Shown: positions 1-9,471, counted from the first letter of the stretch. The stretch is DNA of 45,934 nt from Gordonia sp. ABSL11-1 (GCF_030315685.1 NZ_JASXSI010000031.1:1-45934); one strand, 5' to 3'. Made by a program: numbers and translations. Notes: a model not told the origin generated them from the letters alone.

Positions 1-1
1 G

Positions 2-112
2 GAGAAGAACAACAACTGGCTCCACCACCGCGCAGCCGCCCTGAACCTGCGCCGCCTGATCACCCTGGGACTGACCAACACCGCCAACACCTGGACACTG
101 GCACCAGCCTGA
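2..112 (+). mobile_element. Transposase gene, C-terminal fragment (window edge)
   Basis: An open frame enters from the left edge and ends at TGA 110-112. It gives the last 36 residues of a protein that contains HHRAAALNLRRLITLGL. A tail of the AALNLRRL type, basic and close to the stop, is common at the C-terminus of DDE transposases of the IS1182/IS5 kind, and I base the call on that resemblance. The catalytic residues lie outside the window, so the IS family is not resolved. It converges on pcrA, whose stop lies about 107 bp downstream. Confidence 0.5.
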
Positions 113-142
113 CCCGGGGGCCCGGGCCCACCCGGGCCCGCA
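113..142. terminator. GC-rich inverted repeat between transposase end and pcrA
   Basis: Directly after the transposase stop comes a run of GGGCCC and CGGGCCCG blocks that can pair as a strong hairpin. It has no T-tract. Its place between two convergent genes fits a bidirectional terminator, but this is inferred from position and symmetry only. The rest of the gap to 219 shows nothing else. Confidence 0.35.
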
Positions 143-219
143 CCCGATGCAACGTCAACCAACCCGGCAACCCCAACACCAAAACAACAAACCCCGACGG
201 CCCCTATTTCAGCGGCCTC

Positions 220-2727
220 CTAGAGCTTGTCGCCGGGGAGGCCGCCCGCGGTCAGGAGTGTCACGCGCCCGACCTTGCCACCGAAGTCGAACGTGATCCG
301 CTCGGTCGCCCCGTTGCCCTCTTTCTGAACCGCTTTGCCGAGGCCGTATTTCGGGTGGTTGATGCGGTCGCCGACGTCGTAGTTCACCTGCTTGTTGCGG
401 CCACGCGTCGGATCGGTCGAGTACGACGATCGCCCGAGACGTTCTCGACCGAATCCCCCGCCGGAATCGCCGCGACCGAACACACCGCCCGACGACCCCA
501 GATGGCGACTCGCCGACCGACGCGGCTCGGTGCGACGCCAGTCCACCAGGTGCTGCGGAATCTCTTGCAGAAAGCGGGATTCCGGATTCGAGACCGGCTG
601 ACCCCACGACGCGCGGGTCACCGAACGCGTGACATACAACCGTTCCTTGGCGCGGGTGATGCCGACGTAGGCGAGCCGGCGTTCCTCGCTCAGTTCGGCC
701 GGGTCGCCGAGCGCCCGCATATGGGGGAAATGTCCGTCTTCCCAACCGGTCACGAAGACGACCGGGAACTCCAGCCCCTTCGCGGTGTGCAGCGTCATGA
801 GGGTGACGACGCCGTCCCCCTCATCCGGCACCTGGTCGGCGTCAGCCACCAGTGACACCTTCTCCAGGAAGGCGGCCAATGAACCCGGCTCGGGTTCACC
901 GTCGTTGTCGGGCACCTCGTCGAGGTCCTCCAGATCGTCCAGGTCGGCATCCACGGCAGCGAGTCCGGCTGCATCTGCACTGAACTCCCTTGCGACAGCC
1001 ACCAATTCGTTGAGGTTGTCCAGACGGGCACCGTCTTGTGGGTCCCGGGAGGCCTCGAGTTCGGCGCGGTAGCCGGTCCGTTCGACGATGGCGTCCACCA
1101 GTTCCCCGATGTCGGCGCCCTCCTCGGTGGCGTCGACGACGGCGACATCCTCTGCCGCCTCCCCGGCCGCGCCGAATGTGGCGAGGAAATCGTTGCGCAA
1201 GCCCTCGATGAGTTCGACGAATCCACCGATCTGCTTGACCGCTCGGGTGTTCAGCAACGGCACCTTGCCCTCGGCGCCCTCCATCAGGGATTCGTAGAAG
1301 CTGATCCCGCGATTCTCCGAGTGCACCGCCACACACGCTTCGGCGCGGTCGCCGATGCCGCGTCGGGGGGTGTTCAGAATTCGGCGGAGGCTGACCGTGT
1401 CGTCTGGGTTCGCGACGACGCGCAGGTACGCGACCACATCGCGAACCTCTTTGCGCTCATAGAATTTCGTCCCGCCGACGACCTTGTACGGGATACCGTG
1501 CCGGACGAACACCTCTTCCAGCGACCGCGAGCCGGTGTTCGTGCGATAGAACACGGCGATGTCGGAGTACGAATGGCTCGACGACCCGCCGATCGAATAG
1601 TCGGCGAGGTCCTCGATCTCCTTGGCGATGAACAGCGACTCCTCACGATCGGAGTCCGCGACGTAACCGACGATCAGCTCGCCGTCGCCGGAGTCCGTCC
1701 ACAACCGCTTGTCACGGCGATTCTCATTGCGCGCGATGACGGCGTTGGCCGCCGACAGGATCGTCTGAGTCGACCGGTAGTTCTGCTCGAGCAGGATCGT
1801 CTCGGCACTCGGGAAGTCGCGCTCGAACTCCTCGATGTTGCGGATCGTCGCACCACGGAACGCATAGATCGACTGATCCGCATCGCCGACGACACACAGC
1901 TCCGACGGTGAGACCGGCGACTCCGACTCCTCGTCGCCGACGAGCTCACGAATGAACACGTACTGCGCGTGATTGGTGTCCTGGTACTCGTCGACCATGA
2001 CGTGGCGGAAGCGGCGGCGGTAGTACTCGGCCACCTCGGGGTGACGCTGCAGCAGCGACACCGTCTCGCCGATCAGGTCGTCGAAGTCGAATGCGTTCGC
2101 CGACTGGAGCCGACGCTGATACTCGGCGTAGATCTGCGCGACGACGAGCACCGACGGTTCGCCGTCGGTGGCGGCCGCCAACGCCTCGTCGGGGCCGATC
2201 AGTTCGTTCTTCAGATTCGAGATGCTGACCGCGACCCCGCGCGGGCTGAACTTCTTCGGGTCGAGTTCCAGATCACGGATGATCATGCCCAGCAGGCGTT
2301 TCGAATCATCCGAGTCGTAGATGGAGAAGTTCGAGTTGCGCGCACCCAGCAGCGCCGACTGGGCGCGCAGGATGCGCACGCACGTCGAGTGGAACGTCGA
2401 GACCCACATGAAGTTGGCGCGCGGACCCACCAGGTCGATCACCCGCTCACGCATCTCCGCGGCGGCCTTGTTGGTGAACGTGATCGCGAGGATCTGGCCG
2501 GGCGAGGTGTCCCGCTCGGCCAGCAGGTAGGCGATCCGGCGCGTCAGCACGGCCGTCTTCCCCGACCCCGCTCCCGCGACGATCAGCAGGGGGGACCCCG
2601 CATGCAGGACCGCGGCACGCTGCTGCGGGTTCAGTCCGTCGAGCAGGCGGGCGGTGCGGTCGTCCGACGACGCGGTCGTGGAGGCCGGCGGGGCGGGGTG
2701 AGAGGTCTCGCGGGTGGGGCTAGTCAT
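220..2727 (-). CDS. pcrA: ATP-dependent DNA helicase PcrA/UvrD1
   Basis: An 835-residue superfamily 1A 3'-5' DNA helicase that acts in nucleotide excision repair and in clearing stalled replication or recombination intermediates. All the helicase motifs are visible: Q-motif region LNPQQRAAV near residue 32, Walker A AGAGSGKT at 51-58, Walker B VDEYQDTN, motif III VVGDADQSIYAFRGA, motif IV EQNYRST, motif V TLHTAKGLEFPVVF and motif VI RRLAYVGITRAKERLYV. The C-terminal 60 residues (VGDRINHPKYGLGKAV...) form the Tudor-like fold known to contact RNA polymerase in PcrA. The length is normal. The ATG at 2727 is the only good start. The gene is divergent from the exported protein at 2971. Its closeness to chorismate mutase and pgi matches the mycobacterial uvrD1 neighbourhood. 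Confidence 0.97.
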   Translation of the reverse strand: MTSPTRETSHPAPPASTTASSDDRTARLLDGLNPQQRAAVLHAGSPLLIVAGAGSGKTAVLTRRIAYLLAERDTSPGQILAITFTNKAAAEMRERVIDLVGPRANFMWVSTFHSTCVRILRAQSALLGARNSNFSIYDSDDSKRLLGMIIRDLELDPKKFSPRGVAVSISNLKNELIGPDEALAAATDGEPSVLVVAQIYAEYQRRLQSANAFDFDDLIGETVSLLQRHPEVAEYYRRRFRHVMVDEYQDTNHAQYVFIRELVGDEESESPVSPSELCVVGDADQSIYAFRGATIRNIEEFERDFPSAETILLEQNYRSTQTILSAANAVIARNENRRDKRLWTDSGDGELIVGYVADSDREESLFIAKEIEDLADYSIGGSSSHSYSDIAVFYRTNTGSRSLEEVFVRHGIPYKVVGGTKFYERKEVRDVVAYLRVVANPDDTVSLRRILNTPRRGIGDRAEACVAVHSENRGISFYESLMEGAEGKVPLLNTRAVKQIGGFVELIEGLRNDFLATFGAAGEAAEDVAVVDATEEGADIGELVDAIVERTGYRAELEASRDPQDGARLDNLNELVAVAREFSADAAGLAAVDADLDDLEDLDEVPDNDGEPEPGSLAAFLEKVSLVADADQVPDEGDGVVTLMTLHTAKGLEFPVVFVTGWEDGHFPHMRALGDPAELSEERRLAYVGITRAKERLYVTRSVTRASWGQPVSNPESRFLQEIPQHLVDWRRTEPRRSASRHLGSSGGVFGRGDSGGGFGRERLGRSSYSTDPTRGRNKQVNYDVGDRINHPKYGLGKAVQKEGNGATERITFDFGGKVGRVTLLTAGGLPGDKL

Positions 2728-2970
2728 CAGGAATCAAGGCTACTACCGCGTCACGACAGACTCCCTGCACGCTCCCGGCGCGGCCACCACCGACTCCGAC
2801 GACTCGGGCGATGCCCGGGTGTCGTCCGCTGCGGTTACGATATGCCCGAATCGGGAGGATCGGCGGGGGGTCATTCAGTCGGGCCCATGTCGCCGACCGC
2901 ACCGGGCATGATCTCCTGTCCGTGCACGGTCGCCGTGGTCCTCCCGCCCGGCATGTCGAGAGGGTCCGCG

Positions 2971-4566
2971 ATGCAACGTCAGTCCGTCGCCGTTCCGGCG
3001 TTCGTGTTCGGGGCCGGGCTCCTCGCACTGGTCGTCGCCGTCATCCTGTCCTTCGTGCCGTTCCCCACCAGCGGCGCATCCGCACCGACGGCGGCGTTCA
3101 CCGCCCAGCACAAGCTCGACGAGGTGGCGTTCGCACTCGGAGCCAGCCCGGGCGCACGGTACTCGGGCACGCTCACCACCACCGATGAGGGTGGCGGACA
3201 GCCACGCACGGTCGAGTTCACCGATCTGACGGTCGCGTCGACCAAGAACGCCGAGGGCACCATCACGGTCAACTCGACGCCCGCGCAGTACCTGCAGATC
3301 GGCAACTATCGCTATCTCAAGGGCCCGTCCCGGATCTGGACCGACCTGTTCGGCGGCGCCCGGATCGCCCAGCAGATCGATCTCGCCGCGATCGAGAACA
3401 AGTGGACGAACCTGCGGTACTCGGGGCTCCCCGATCTGGGATATCTGCTCTCGCCGGTCCTGCTCTCCGGCCGGATCGGCAACACCGAGCGGGTGCGGGC
3501 ACCTGCCCCCGGACTCGAGCTCCCCGCTCCCAACAAGGGGCTGCCGGATGCCCGGTACTGGCCCACGAGCGATCCGGAGATCACCGCCGTCGGCGACGAC
3601 AAGGTCCGGGTCGGCACCCTCGACACGACGTTCGACCCCGCGAGCAAGAAGGTCACCCACATCACGGGCGACTTCAGCCGCGAGGGTTACAAGGTCAGCG
3701 TCGACACCGACGTCGACCTGCTCGCCTCCGCGGACCTGGCGGAACTCTTCGCCGGCGAACGCGCACTCGTGCCCGAGCTGACCAGCGTCCCCGCACCGGC
3801 TGTCCCGCTCGCGTCGAACGCAGTGTCCTCCCGGCCCACCGGAAGCTGCACCACCGACGCGTGCGGGTTCACCATCACCGCCAACGGCACCATCGATCCG
3901 GATGTCGCCAACGAACTCCGCGGTGTGACCGGGCACGTCAACTTCGGCCTGACGATCCGGTTCGCCGTCGACAACCTTCCGCCGGGTGCCCGCGGCGGCA
4001 CCTGTACGCGGGTCGTCACGGCTCCGTTCGGCGGTCGCGCCGACACCACCTGCACGGCGACCGCCCTCCCACCGGGGTCGCGCAACGTCCGAACCGACCT
4101 CGCCATCGAGTTCCTCCCGTTCGTCGACGAGTCGGCCGAGAACCTGAACGAGTACATCTCCAGCCAGGAGAAGTCGAGCACGCTCCCGATCACGTTGGTG
4201 CGCACCGGATCGAAGAAGGCCGAGGCGGCGCGGTACAACGATCAGGTCGCCGGCTTCCCGAGCAGTTATGGGATCCGGCAGGGTGACTACGTGTTCGACG
4301 GCGTCGGACCCGAGGGCAATCTCTTCGTCGCATTCGCGCCCGGGTACGCGAGTCACATCACCGGGGCCCGGCTCGATCCGAGTTGGTCGGGTACGCAGCT
4401 GATCACCGACCAGCTCGGACAACAGCTGGCCGCCTCCGGTGAGCGCGAGATCACCTACATGACATCCGAACCCGAGCTCGCGACGGCACTGCGCCTGCTC
4501 GCGATCTCGCAGGGAGTGAGTCCCGACAAGCTCAAGGTGTTCTCCACTCCGCTCGACCGCGCCTGA
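2971..4566 (+). CDS. Membrane-anchored exported protein, unknown function
   Basis: A 531-residue protein I cannot assign to a named family. A short basic start (MQRQS) is followed by one hydrophobic segment at about residues 8-29, which reads as a signal anchor. The rest should lie outside the membrane. Residues about 45-265 look beta-rich, with alternating polar and hydrophobic residues, like LprG/LppX-type lipid-binding domains; this is a weak resemblance. A middle part holds two Cys pairs (CTTDAC; CTRV...TTC), which would suit disulfides. The last 110 residues (YVFDGVGPEGNLFVAFAPGY, then LGQQLAASGEREITYMTSEPE) resemble the restriction-endonuclease fold seen in polymorphic toxins, but the usual acidic/Lys catalytic pair is absent. 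In-frame ATGs at 2953 and further upstream are possible starts; 2971 best places the anchor. It converges on the next gene with a 13-bp gap. Confidence 0.75.
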   Translation: MQRQSVAVPAFVFGAGLLALVVAVILSFVPFPTSGASAPTAAFTAQHKLDEVAFALGASPGARYSGTLTTTDEGGGQPRTVEFTDLTVASTKNAEGTITVNSTPAQYLQIGNYRYLKGPSRIWTDLFGGARIAQQIDLAAIENKWTNLRYSGLPDLGYLLSPVLLSGRIGNTERVRAPAPGLELPAPNKGLPDARYWPTSDPEITAVGDDKVRVGTLDTTFDPASKKVTHITGDFSREGYKVSVDTDVDLLASADLAELFAGERALVPELTSVPAPAVPLASNAVSSRPTGSCTTDACGFTITANGTIDPDVANELRGVTGHVNFGLTIRFAVDNLPPGARGGTCTRVVTAPFGGRADTTCTATALPPGSRNVRTDLAIEFLPFVDESAENLNEYISSQEKSSTLPITLVRTGSKKAEAARYNDQVAGFPSSYGIRQGDYVFDGVGPEGNLFVAFAPGYASHITGARLDPSWSGTQLITDQLGQQLAASGEREITYMTSEPELATALRLLAISQGVSPDKLKVFSTPLDRA

Positions 4567-4579
4567 CTCGGTCTCGCGC

Positions 4580-6442
4580 TCAGCCCACCAGTCGGGCCTC
4601 GGCCACCTCGCCGACCCGACCTTCGCCGGTGTGCATCGCCAAGCCGTCGGTGACCGGCCGGATCCGAACCGCCCGCCCGCGCCCCTCGATCTGGACATAG
4701 ACGACGTGGAGTCCGGCCTGCACCGGCACCCGCACGGGGCGGCCGCCGTCGAGCGACAACTCGATCTCACCGCCCGAGTTCGCGCAATAACTCACCGCGA
4801 CGGTCCAGCGCCATTGGATCAACGGCCCGTTCAGCGTCAGTCGGCCCGGGCCGTCGAGCTCGGGCCGGGCGCAACTGCCCCTGCCCGGCCGGATGGTCCG
4901 CGCCGGTGTCACGGCGCCGGGCACCATGTTCCCGCTGCTGTCGAGCACCTGCAGACGATCGGTGGTGACGCCGAACCGCGGCCGCTCGGTGACCCGTCCG
5001 AAGGTGTGGCTGATCTGGTTGTTCGGATAGGCGACCGGGAGCAGGACCTCCAGCGGCAGCGACTGGTCGAACATGGTGATGTCGCGGTTCTCCGCCAGTG
5101 CGCGTTTCGCATTCGCAAGGTAGTCGCCGGTGGGGTCGTCGCGCCAGGAGTCCGCGAACGACACCAGCGAGATCATCGCGGAAGCGATCGCGAGAGCCGC
5201 CACGAGGACGACGCCGACCGGGTGCGCGGCCGCCGTACGCCCGGATGCCCCGGCATGACGTCCGACGACGGCCTGCGTCGAGGCAGCCGGGGCGGCGACG
5301 ACAAGGGCGATCGCGATGGTGAACACCACCGCCGTGTCCGGCAGGTAGCGCATCGTCTGGGCGAGTTCCAGCGCCGTGTTCGCGCTCGACCGGTTCCACA
5401 TCGCCGGTATCTGCGCGGCGATCATGTAGACGACCGCACAGGCGACGACGACGGCCGCACCGCGCCGGCGGGCCACCGCCCACCAGACCAGGAGCGCAGC
5501 GACCACCCAGCCGAGGACGATCATCCACACCGGCGGAAAGCCCATGGGCGGACTGGGCACCCAGCGCTCCCACTCCCAGGGACCACCGATCAGGGACGGG
5601 ATGACCGCGTCGTTGATCGAGCGCCACACGAGTCGCGCCGTCTGGGCGATGGAGTGCTGCCCGGCCGTGGCGTCGGACACCGAGAAGAAGACGACGACCC
5701 ACACCGCGAAGATCACCGCCATCGACGCCCACAGCAGACGTGCCCCGGTGAACGCACGGATCAGCGGACTGTCCGGCATCGGATGGCCGACGTCATCGGT
5801 GCTCGCGCTCTGCGGGCGTGCACCGTCGAACCGAACGGCCAGCACGGCCGCGGCGAACGCGACGGGAAGGATGAACAGCGACTTCTCGAAGAAGGCCAAG
5901 GCCACCACGAAGATCACCGACGATCGGACGATGATCAGTGTCGCGTCGGGCCGTCGCCCGCGCGAGCGCGCCAGCAGAACGGCGTCTGCCACGATCCAGG
6001 CCATCGCCGCCTGCATGGGCAATGAGTTCAGCGCGGCCGCCCACCAGGTGAACGCCGGCACCGTCATCGGGGTGAAGAGGTAGAAGGCCAGTGCGGCCAA
6101 CGCCCCGATCCCTGCTCGCGGGCCCACCAGGACACGGATCATCCGCCAGACCGCGAGCGAGGCCAACGCCTGCATCACGATCAGCGTGATGGCGGGGACG
6201 ATCCAGTTGACCGGCGCGATCACCGTGGAGACACCGGCGACGAGAAACGCAGCGGGCATGAAGTGGCCGTCGTGGCTGTGACCCAGGTAGTCCCAGCTCA
6301 GGATCGGGTGCGATGAAGCACGACCGATGAGCACCAGGTCGTCCCAATAGAAGTTCCCGGTGACGGCCAGCCATCCGCGGATCACGAGTTGCGCGGTGAT
6401 CAGCGCAAGGGCCACCGACCACAACGTCCCCCTGCTCAGCAT
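4580..6442 (-). CDS. Polytopic membrane protein, GT-C-like
   Basis: A protein of about 620 residues with roughly ten hydrophobic helices over the first 430 residues, followed by a soluble C-terminal part of about 170 residues that looks beta-rich. The first periplasmic loop contains NFYWDDLVLIGR and SWDYLGHSHDGHFMPAAF. Acidic residues in the first loop after helix 1 are typical of GT-C fold lipid-linked-sugar transferases, so a cell-envelope glycosyltransferase is possible, but no family signature is decisive. I chose ATG 6442 (MLSRGTL) because it sits next to the first helix. A longer start at 6502 would overlap the chorismate mutase gene, which begins divergently at 6489. The place between pcrA and chorismate mutase looks like an insertion into an otherwise mycobacterium-like gene order. 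Confidence 0.8.
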   Translation of the reverse strand: MLSRGTLWSVALALITAQLVIRGWLAVTGNFYWDDLVLIGRASSHPILSWDYLGHSHDGHFMPAAFLVAGVSTVIAPVNWIVPAITLIVMQALASLAVWRMIRVLVGPRAGIGALAALAFYLFTPMTVPAFTWWAAALNSLPMQAAMAWIVADAVLLARSRGRRPDATLIIVRSSVIFVVALAFFEKSLFILPVAFAAAVLAVRFDGARPQSASTDDVGHPMPDSPLIRAFTGARLLWASMAVIFAVWVVVFFSVSDATAGQHSIAQTARLVWRSINDAVIPSLIGGPWEWERWVPSPPMGFPPVWMIVLGWVVAALLVWWAVARRRGAAVVVACAVVYMIAAQIPAMWNRSSANTALELAQTMRYLPDTAVVFTIAIALVVAAPAASTQAVVGRHAGASGRTAAAHPVGVVLVAALAIASAMISLVSFADSWRDDPTGDYLANAKRALAENRDITMFDQSLPLEVLLPVAYPNNQISHTFGRVTERPRFGVTTDRLQVLDSSGNMVPGAVTPARTIRPGRGSCARPELDGPGRLTLNGPLIQWRWTVAVSYCANSGGEIELSLDGGRPVRVPVQAGLHVVYVQIEGRGRAVRIRPVTDGLAMHTGEGRVGEVAEARLVG

Positions 6443-6488
6443 GCGGTCCAGTCTCACGGCCGGTGGGTCCCGTGGCAAAATCGGTCGC

Positions 6489-6824
6489 GTGACTGACGCC
6501 AACAGCCCTGACGAGAAGTCCGGTGCCGCGCCGCCGTTCGACGTGGATGCCTACGACCTGTCCTCCGACGTGGCCGGGCTGACCGACGACATCGACGACC
6601 TGCGCAAGGAGATCGATCGGCTCGACGCGATGATCCTCGCGTCCATCAAGCGGCGGTCCGCAGTGTCGAAGAAGATCGGTGCGGCGCGCATGGCGTCGGG
6701 TGGCCCGCGCCTGGTGCACAGCCGTGAGGTGAAGGTGCTCGATCGTTTCGCCGAGCTCGGCCAGGAGGGACACACGCTCGCGATGCTGCTGCTGCGGCTG
6801 GGGCGCGGCCCGCTCGGGCGTTGA
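6489..6824 (+). CDS. Chorismate mutase, AroQ-delta type
   Basis: A 111-residue all-helical chorismate mutase that converts chorismate to prephenate for Phe/Tyr synthesis in the cytosol. The core reads LRKEIDRLDAMILASIKRR, then SKKIGAARMASGG, RLVHSREVKVLDRF and the tail LLLRLGRGPLGR. This matches the short mycobacterial enzyme (Rv0948c) almost throughout. In that family the C-terminal RLGRG-LG tail is known to dock into DAHP synthase, which activates the weak mutase and couples it to feedback control, so the same partnership is expected here. The N-terminal 30 residues are acidic and variable. The start is GTG 6489; upstream in-frame ATG codons would overlap the neighbouring gene. The gene is divergent from the membrane protein, with 46 bp between the chosen starts. 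Confidence 0.93.
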   Translation: MTDANSPDEKSGAAPPFDVDAYDLSSDVAGLTDDIDDLRKEIDRLDAMILASIKRRSAVSKKIGAARMASGGPRLVHSREVKVLDRFAELGQEGHTLAMLLLRLGRGPLGR

Positions 6825-6935
6825 GGACCGGCACAAGCGAAAAGTATTGGTGCAGAGCATCCTTTCTCACCTGACGCAGCCCTGTCCGGTGGCCGGCGGT
6901 CGACACGATTGACCCCGCACACCCACCGGAGTTGA

Positions 6936-7724
6936 GTGGACCTCATGTTCACGTCACCGGCTGACGGCTACGACCGCTTCATGGGTCGCTACACGCAGAC
7001 GCTCGCGCCCGAACTGGTCGACGCGGTCGGGATCGATCGGAAGGCCCGAGTCCTCGACGTCGGATGCGGTCCGGGCGGCCTCACCGGGGTGCTCGCGCGA
7101 TACGTGGGCGCACCGAGCGTCGCCGCGATCGACCCGGCACCCCAGTTCGTCTCCACCTGCCGCGAGCGCCACCCGCAGGCAGACGTCCGTGAGGGCATCG
7201 CCGAGGCGCTGCCCTGGCCCGACGACACGTTCGACGCGGCATTGTCGTGCCTGGTCGTCGGGTTCATGACCGACGCCGACCAAGGCCTGCGGGAGATGGC
7301 ACGGGTCACCCGATCGGGTGGTGTCGTCGCCGCGTGCATGTGGGATCTCGACGAGGGCGGGATGACGATGCTGGAGACGTTCTGGGCTGCGGCCCGCGAA
7401 CTCGACCCCGGCGTCGTCGGCGAGCGTATGCGGGTGGGTGTCAGTCGCGGCGACATCGCCACCCGCCTGCGCGCGATCGGGCTGCGAGATGTGGTCGACG
7501 GCGCTCTGACAGCACGGGTCGACTACATCGACTTCGACGACTTCTGGCAGCCGTTCACCTTCGCCGTCGGGCCTGCGGGCGCTCACCTGGCGGCACTGTC
7601 CGCGGATGAGCAGGAGCAGGTGCGCGAACTCTGCCGTCCGCTCCTACCGGATGGACCGTTCACGCTGGAGGCTCGCGCCTGGTTCGGCAGCGGTGTCGTC
7701 TCGCCGACGCTCCCTGACCACTGA
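6936..7724 (+). CDS. Class I SAM-dependent methyltransferase
   Basis: A 262-residue protein with the Rossmann methyltransferase layout. Motif I VLDVGCGPGG sits near residues 39-48, the acidic AdoMet ribose-binding residue is in AAIDPAP, motif post-I is ADVREGIAEALPWPDDTFD, and motif IV is ALSCLVVGFMTD. It resembles the UbiE/BioC-like methyltransferase_11 group; the substrate cannot be read from the sequence. GTG 6936 is preceded by GGAG at a suitable distance; ATG 6945, three codons on, is an alternative. The gene stands alone on the plus strand between chorismate mutase and pgi, 111 bp and 43 bp from its neighbours. Confidence 0.85.
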   Translation: MDLMFTSPADGYDRFMGRYTQTLAPELVDAVGIDRKARVLDVGCGPGGLTGVLARYVGAPSVAAIDPAPQFVSTCRERHPQADVREGIAEALPWPDDTFDAALSCLVVGFMTDADQGLREMARVTRSGGVVAACMWDLDEGGMTMLETFWAAARELDPGVVGERMRVGVSRGDIATRLRAIGLRDVVDGALTARVDYIDFDDFWQPFTFAVGPAGAHLAALSADEQEQVRELCRPLLPDGPFTLEARAWFGSGVVSPTLPDH

Positions 7725-7754
7725 GGTAGCCCCACGTGTGACGCGCCGACCACA

Positions 7755-7760
7755 TAGGGT
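7755..7760 (+). promoter_or_regulatory. Candidate -10 box for a leaderless pgi transcript
   Basis: TAGGGT fits the actinobacterial -10 pattern TANNNT and is followed by exactly 7 bp before ATG 7768. That spacing would put the transcription start at the start codon, a common arrangement in mycobacteria and relatives. No convincing -35 is visible. Confidence 0.4.
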
Positions 7761-7767
7761 GAACGTC

Positions 7768-9471
7768 ATGAGTGACGTCTCCGGCAGCGACTTCGACACC
7801 AGCGATCACGACGACATCACCGCAACGCAGTCCTGGCAGGCGCTCGCCGCCCACCAGCCGCACGTCTATGCGATGCATCTCCGCGAAGTCTTCGCCGTAG
7901 ACCCCGACCGCGGACGGGAGCTGAACGTCAACGTCGGCGACCTGCACATCGACTACTCGAAGCATCGGGTCCTGCGCGAGACCCTCGAACTACTCTTCAG
8001 CCTCGCCCGCGAGGTAGGCATCGAGGATCGCCGCGACGACATGTTCGCCGGTGAACACATCAACACCTCCGAGGACCGCGCCGTCCTGCACACCGCGCTG
8101 CGACTGCCCGCAGGCGCCACCCTGCACGTCGACGGACAGGACGTCGTCGCCGACGTGCACGAAGTCCTCACGGCCATGGGCGAGTTCACCGACCGGCTCC
8201 GCAGCGGAGAGTGGAAGGGTCACACCGGCAAGGCCATCACCGACGTCGTCAACATCGGGATCGGCGGATCGGACCTCGGGCCGGTCATGGTCTATCAGGC
8301 GCTGCGCCACTACGTCGACGCCGACATCCGCTGTCACTTCGTCTCCAACGTGGATCCGGCCGACATGGTCGCCACCCTCGCCGACCTCGACGCCGAGACC
8401 ACCCTGTTCATCATCGCCTCCAAGACGTTCACCACGCTCGAGACGCTGACGAATGCGGCGGCCGCACGACGATGGCTCCTCGACGAACTCGCCGGCGACG
8501 GCGAGACCCCGGAGGGCGCGGTCGCCAAACACTTCGTGGCCGTGAGCACCAACGCCGACGCAGTCGCGAAGTTCGGCATCGACACCGCCAACATGTTCGG
8601 CTTCTGGGACTGGGTCGGCGGCCGGTACTCGGTGGACTCCGCCATCGGCCTGTCGGTGATGGCGGCGATCGGCAAGGAACAGTTCGCCGAGTTCCTCGCC
8701 GGATTCCACCTCGTCGACGATCACTTCCGGACCGCTCCCCTCGAGCAGAACGCACCGGTCATCCTGGGTCTGATCGGCCTCTGGTACAACAACTTCTGGG
8801 ATACACAGTCCCGCGTCGTCCTGCCGTACTCGAACGACATGGCGCGATTCGCCGCGTATCTGCAGCAGCTGACGATGGAGTCCAACGGCAAGTCCGTGAC
8901 CGCTCACGGGCATCACGTCACCACCGAGACCGGCGAGGTCTTCTGGGGCGAGCCCGGCACCAACGGTCAGCACGCCTTCTACCAACTCCTGCACCAGGGC
9001 ACACGGATGATCCCCGCGGACTTCATCGGTTTCGCCGAGCCGACCGACGATCTGCCGACCGCGGACGGCACCGGCTCGATGCACGACCTCCTCATGAGCA
9101 ACTACTTCGCGCAGACGAAGGTCCTGGCCTTCGGCAAGACCGCCGACGAGATCTCAGCCGAAGGCGTGGCACCGAACGTGGTGGCGCACAAGGTCATGCC
9201 CGGGAACCGGCCGACCACATCGATCCTCGCGCCCGAACTGACACCGTCGGTGATCGGTCAGCTGATCGCACTGTACGAGCATCAGGTCTTCGTCGAGGGC
9301 ACGATCTGGGGTATCAACCCGTTCGATCAGTGGGGTGTGGAACTCGGCAAGACCCAGGCCAAAGAGCTTCTCGGTATCATCGTCGACGCACAATCACCTG
9401 CGCCGCAGGACGATTCGTCGACCGACGAGTTGGTGCGCTGGTACCGCGAGCACCGGGGACGCAAGGCCTGA
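7768..9471 (+). CDS. pgi: Glucose-6-phosphate isomerase
   Basis: A 567-residue cytosolic enzyme that interconverts glucose-6-phosphate and fructose-6-phosphate in glycolysis and gluconeogenesis. Family landmarks are clear: NIGIGGSDLGP near residue 165, the phosphate-binding SKTFTTLETL, the signature GGRYSVDSAIGLSVM, the catalytic-Glu region QLTMESNGKSV, GTRMIPADFIGF, and the C-terminal signature GINPFDQWGVELGK with its active-site Lys. Length is normal for the bacterial/eukaryotic-type enzyme. ATG 7768 was chosen over longer in-frame starts because a candidate -10 lies just upstream and because the preceding sequence is the end of the methyltransferase gene. The position next to chorismate mutase fits mycobacterial gene order. 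Confidence 0.97.
   Translation: MSDVSGSDFDTSDHDDITATQSWQALAAHQPHVYAMHLREVFAVDPDRGRELNVNVGDLHIDYSKHRVLRETLELLFSLAREVGIEDRRDDMFAGEHINTSEDRAVLHTALRLPAGATLHVDGQDVVADVHEVLTAMGEFTDRLRSGEWKGHTGKAITDVVNIGIGGSDLGPVMVYQALRHYVDADIRCHFVSNVDPADMVATLADLDAETTLFIIASKTFTTLETLTNAAAARRWLLDELAGDGETPEGAVAKHFVAVSTNADAVAKFGIDTANMFGFWDWVGGRYSVDSAIGLSVMAAIGKEQFAEFLAGFHLVDDHFRTAPLEQNAPVILGLIGLWYNNFWDTQSRVVLPYSNDMARFAAYLQQLTMESNGKSVTAHGHHVTTETGEVFWGEPGTNGQHAFYQLLHQGTRMIPADFIGFAEPTDDLPTADGTGSMHDLLMSNYFAQTKVLAFGKTADEISAEGVAPNVVAHKVMPGNRPTTSILAPELTPSVIGQLIALYEHQVFVEGTIWGINPFDQWGVELGKTQAKELLGIIVDAQSPAPQDDSSTDELVRWYREHRGRKA

Noticed and set aside
2875..4770. 631-residue minus-strand open frame
   Set aside because: It lies antisense to the exported protein gene, is Arg/Gly-rich with no domain character, and arises from G/C-biased third positions.
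7606..7767. Longer N-terminus for glucose-6-phosphate isomerase
   Set aside because: It would overlap the methyltransferase gene, and its residues do not look like the family. The start at 7768 fits the candidate promoter.
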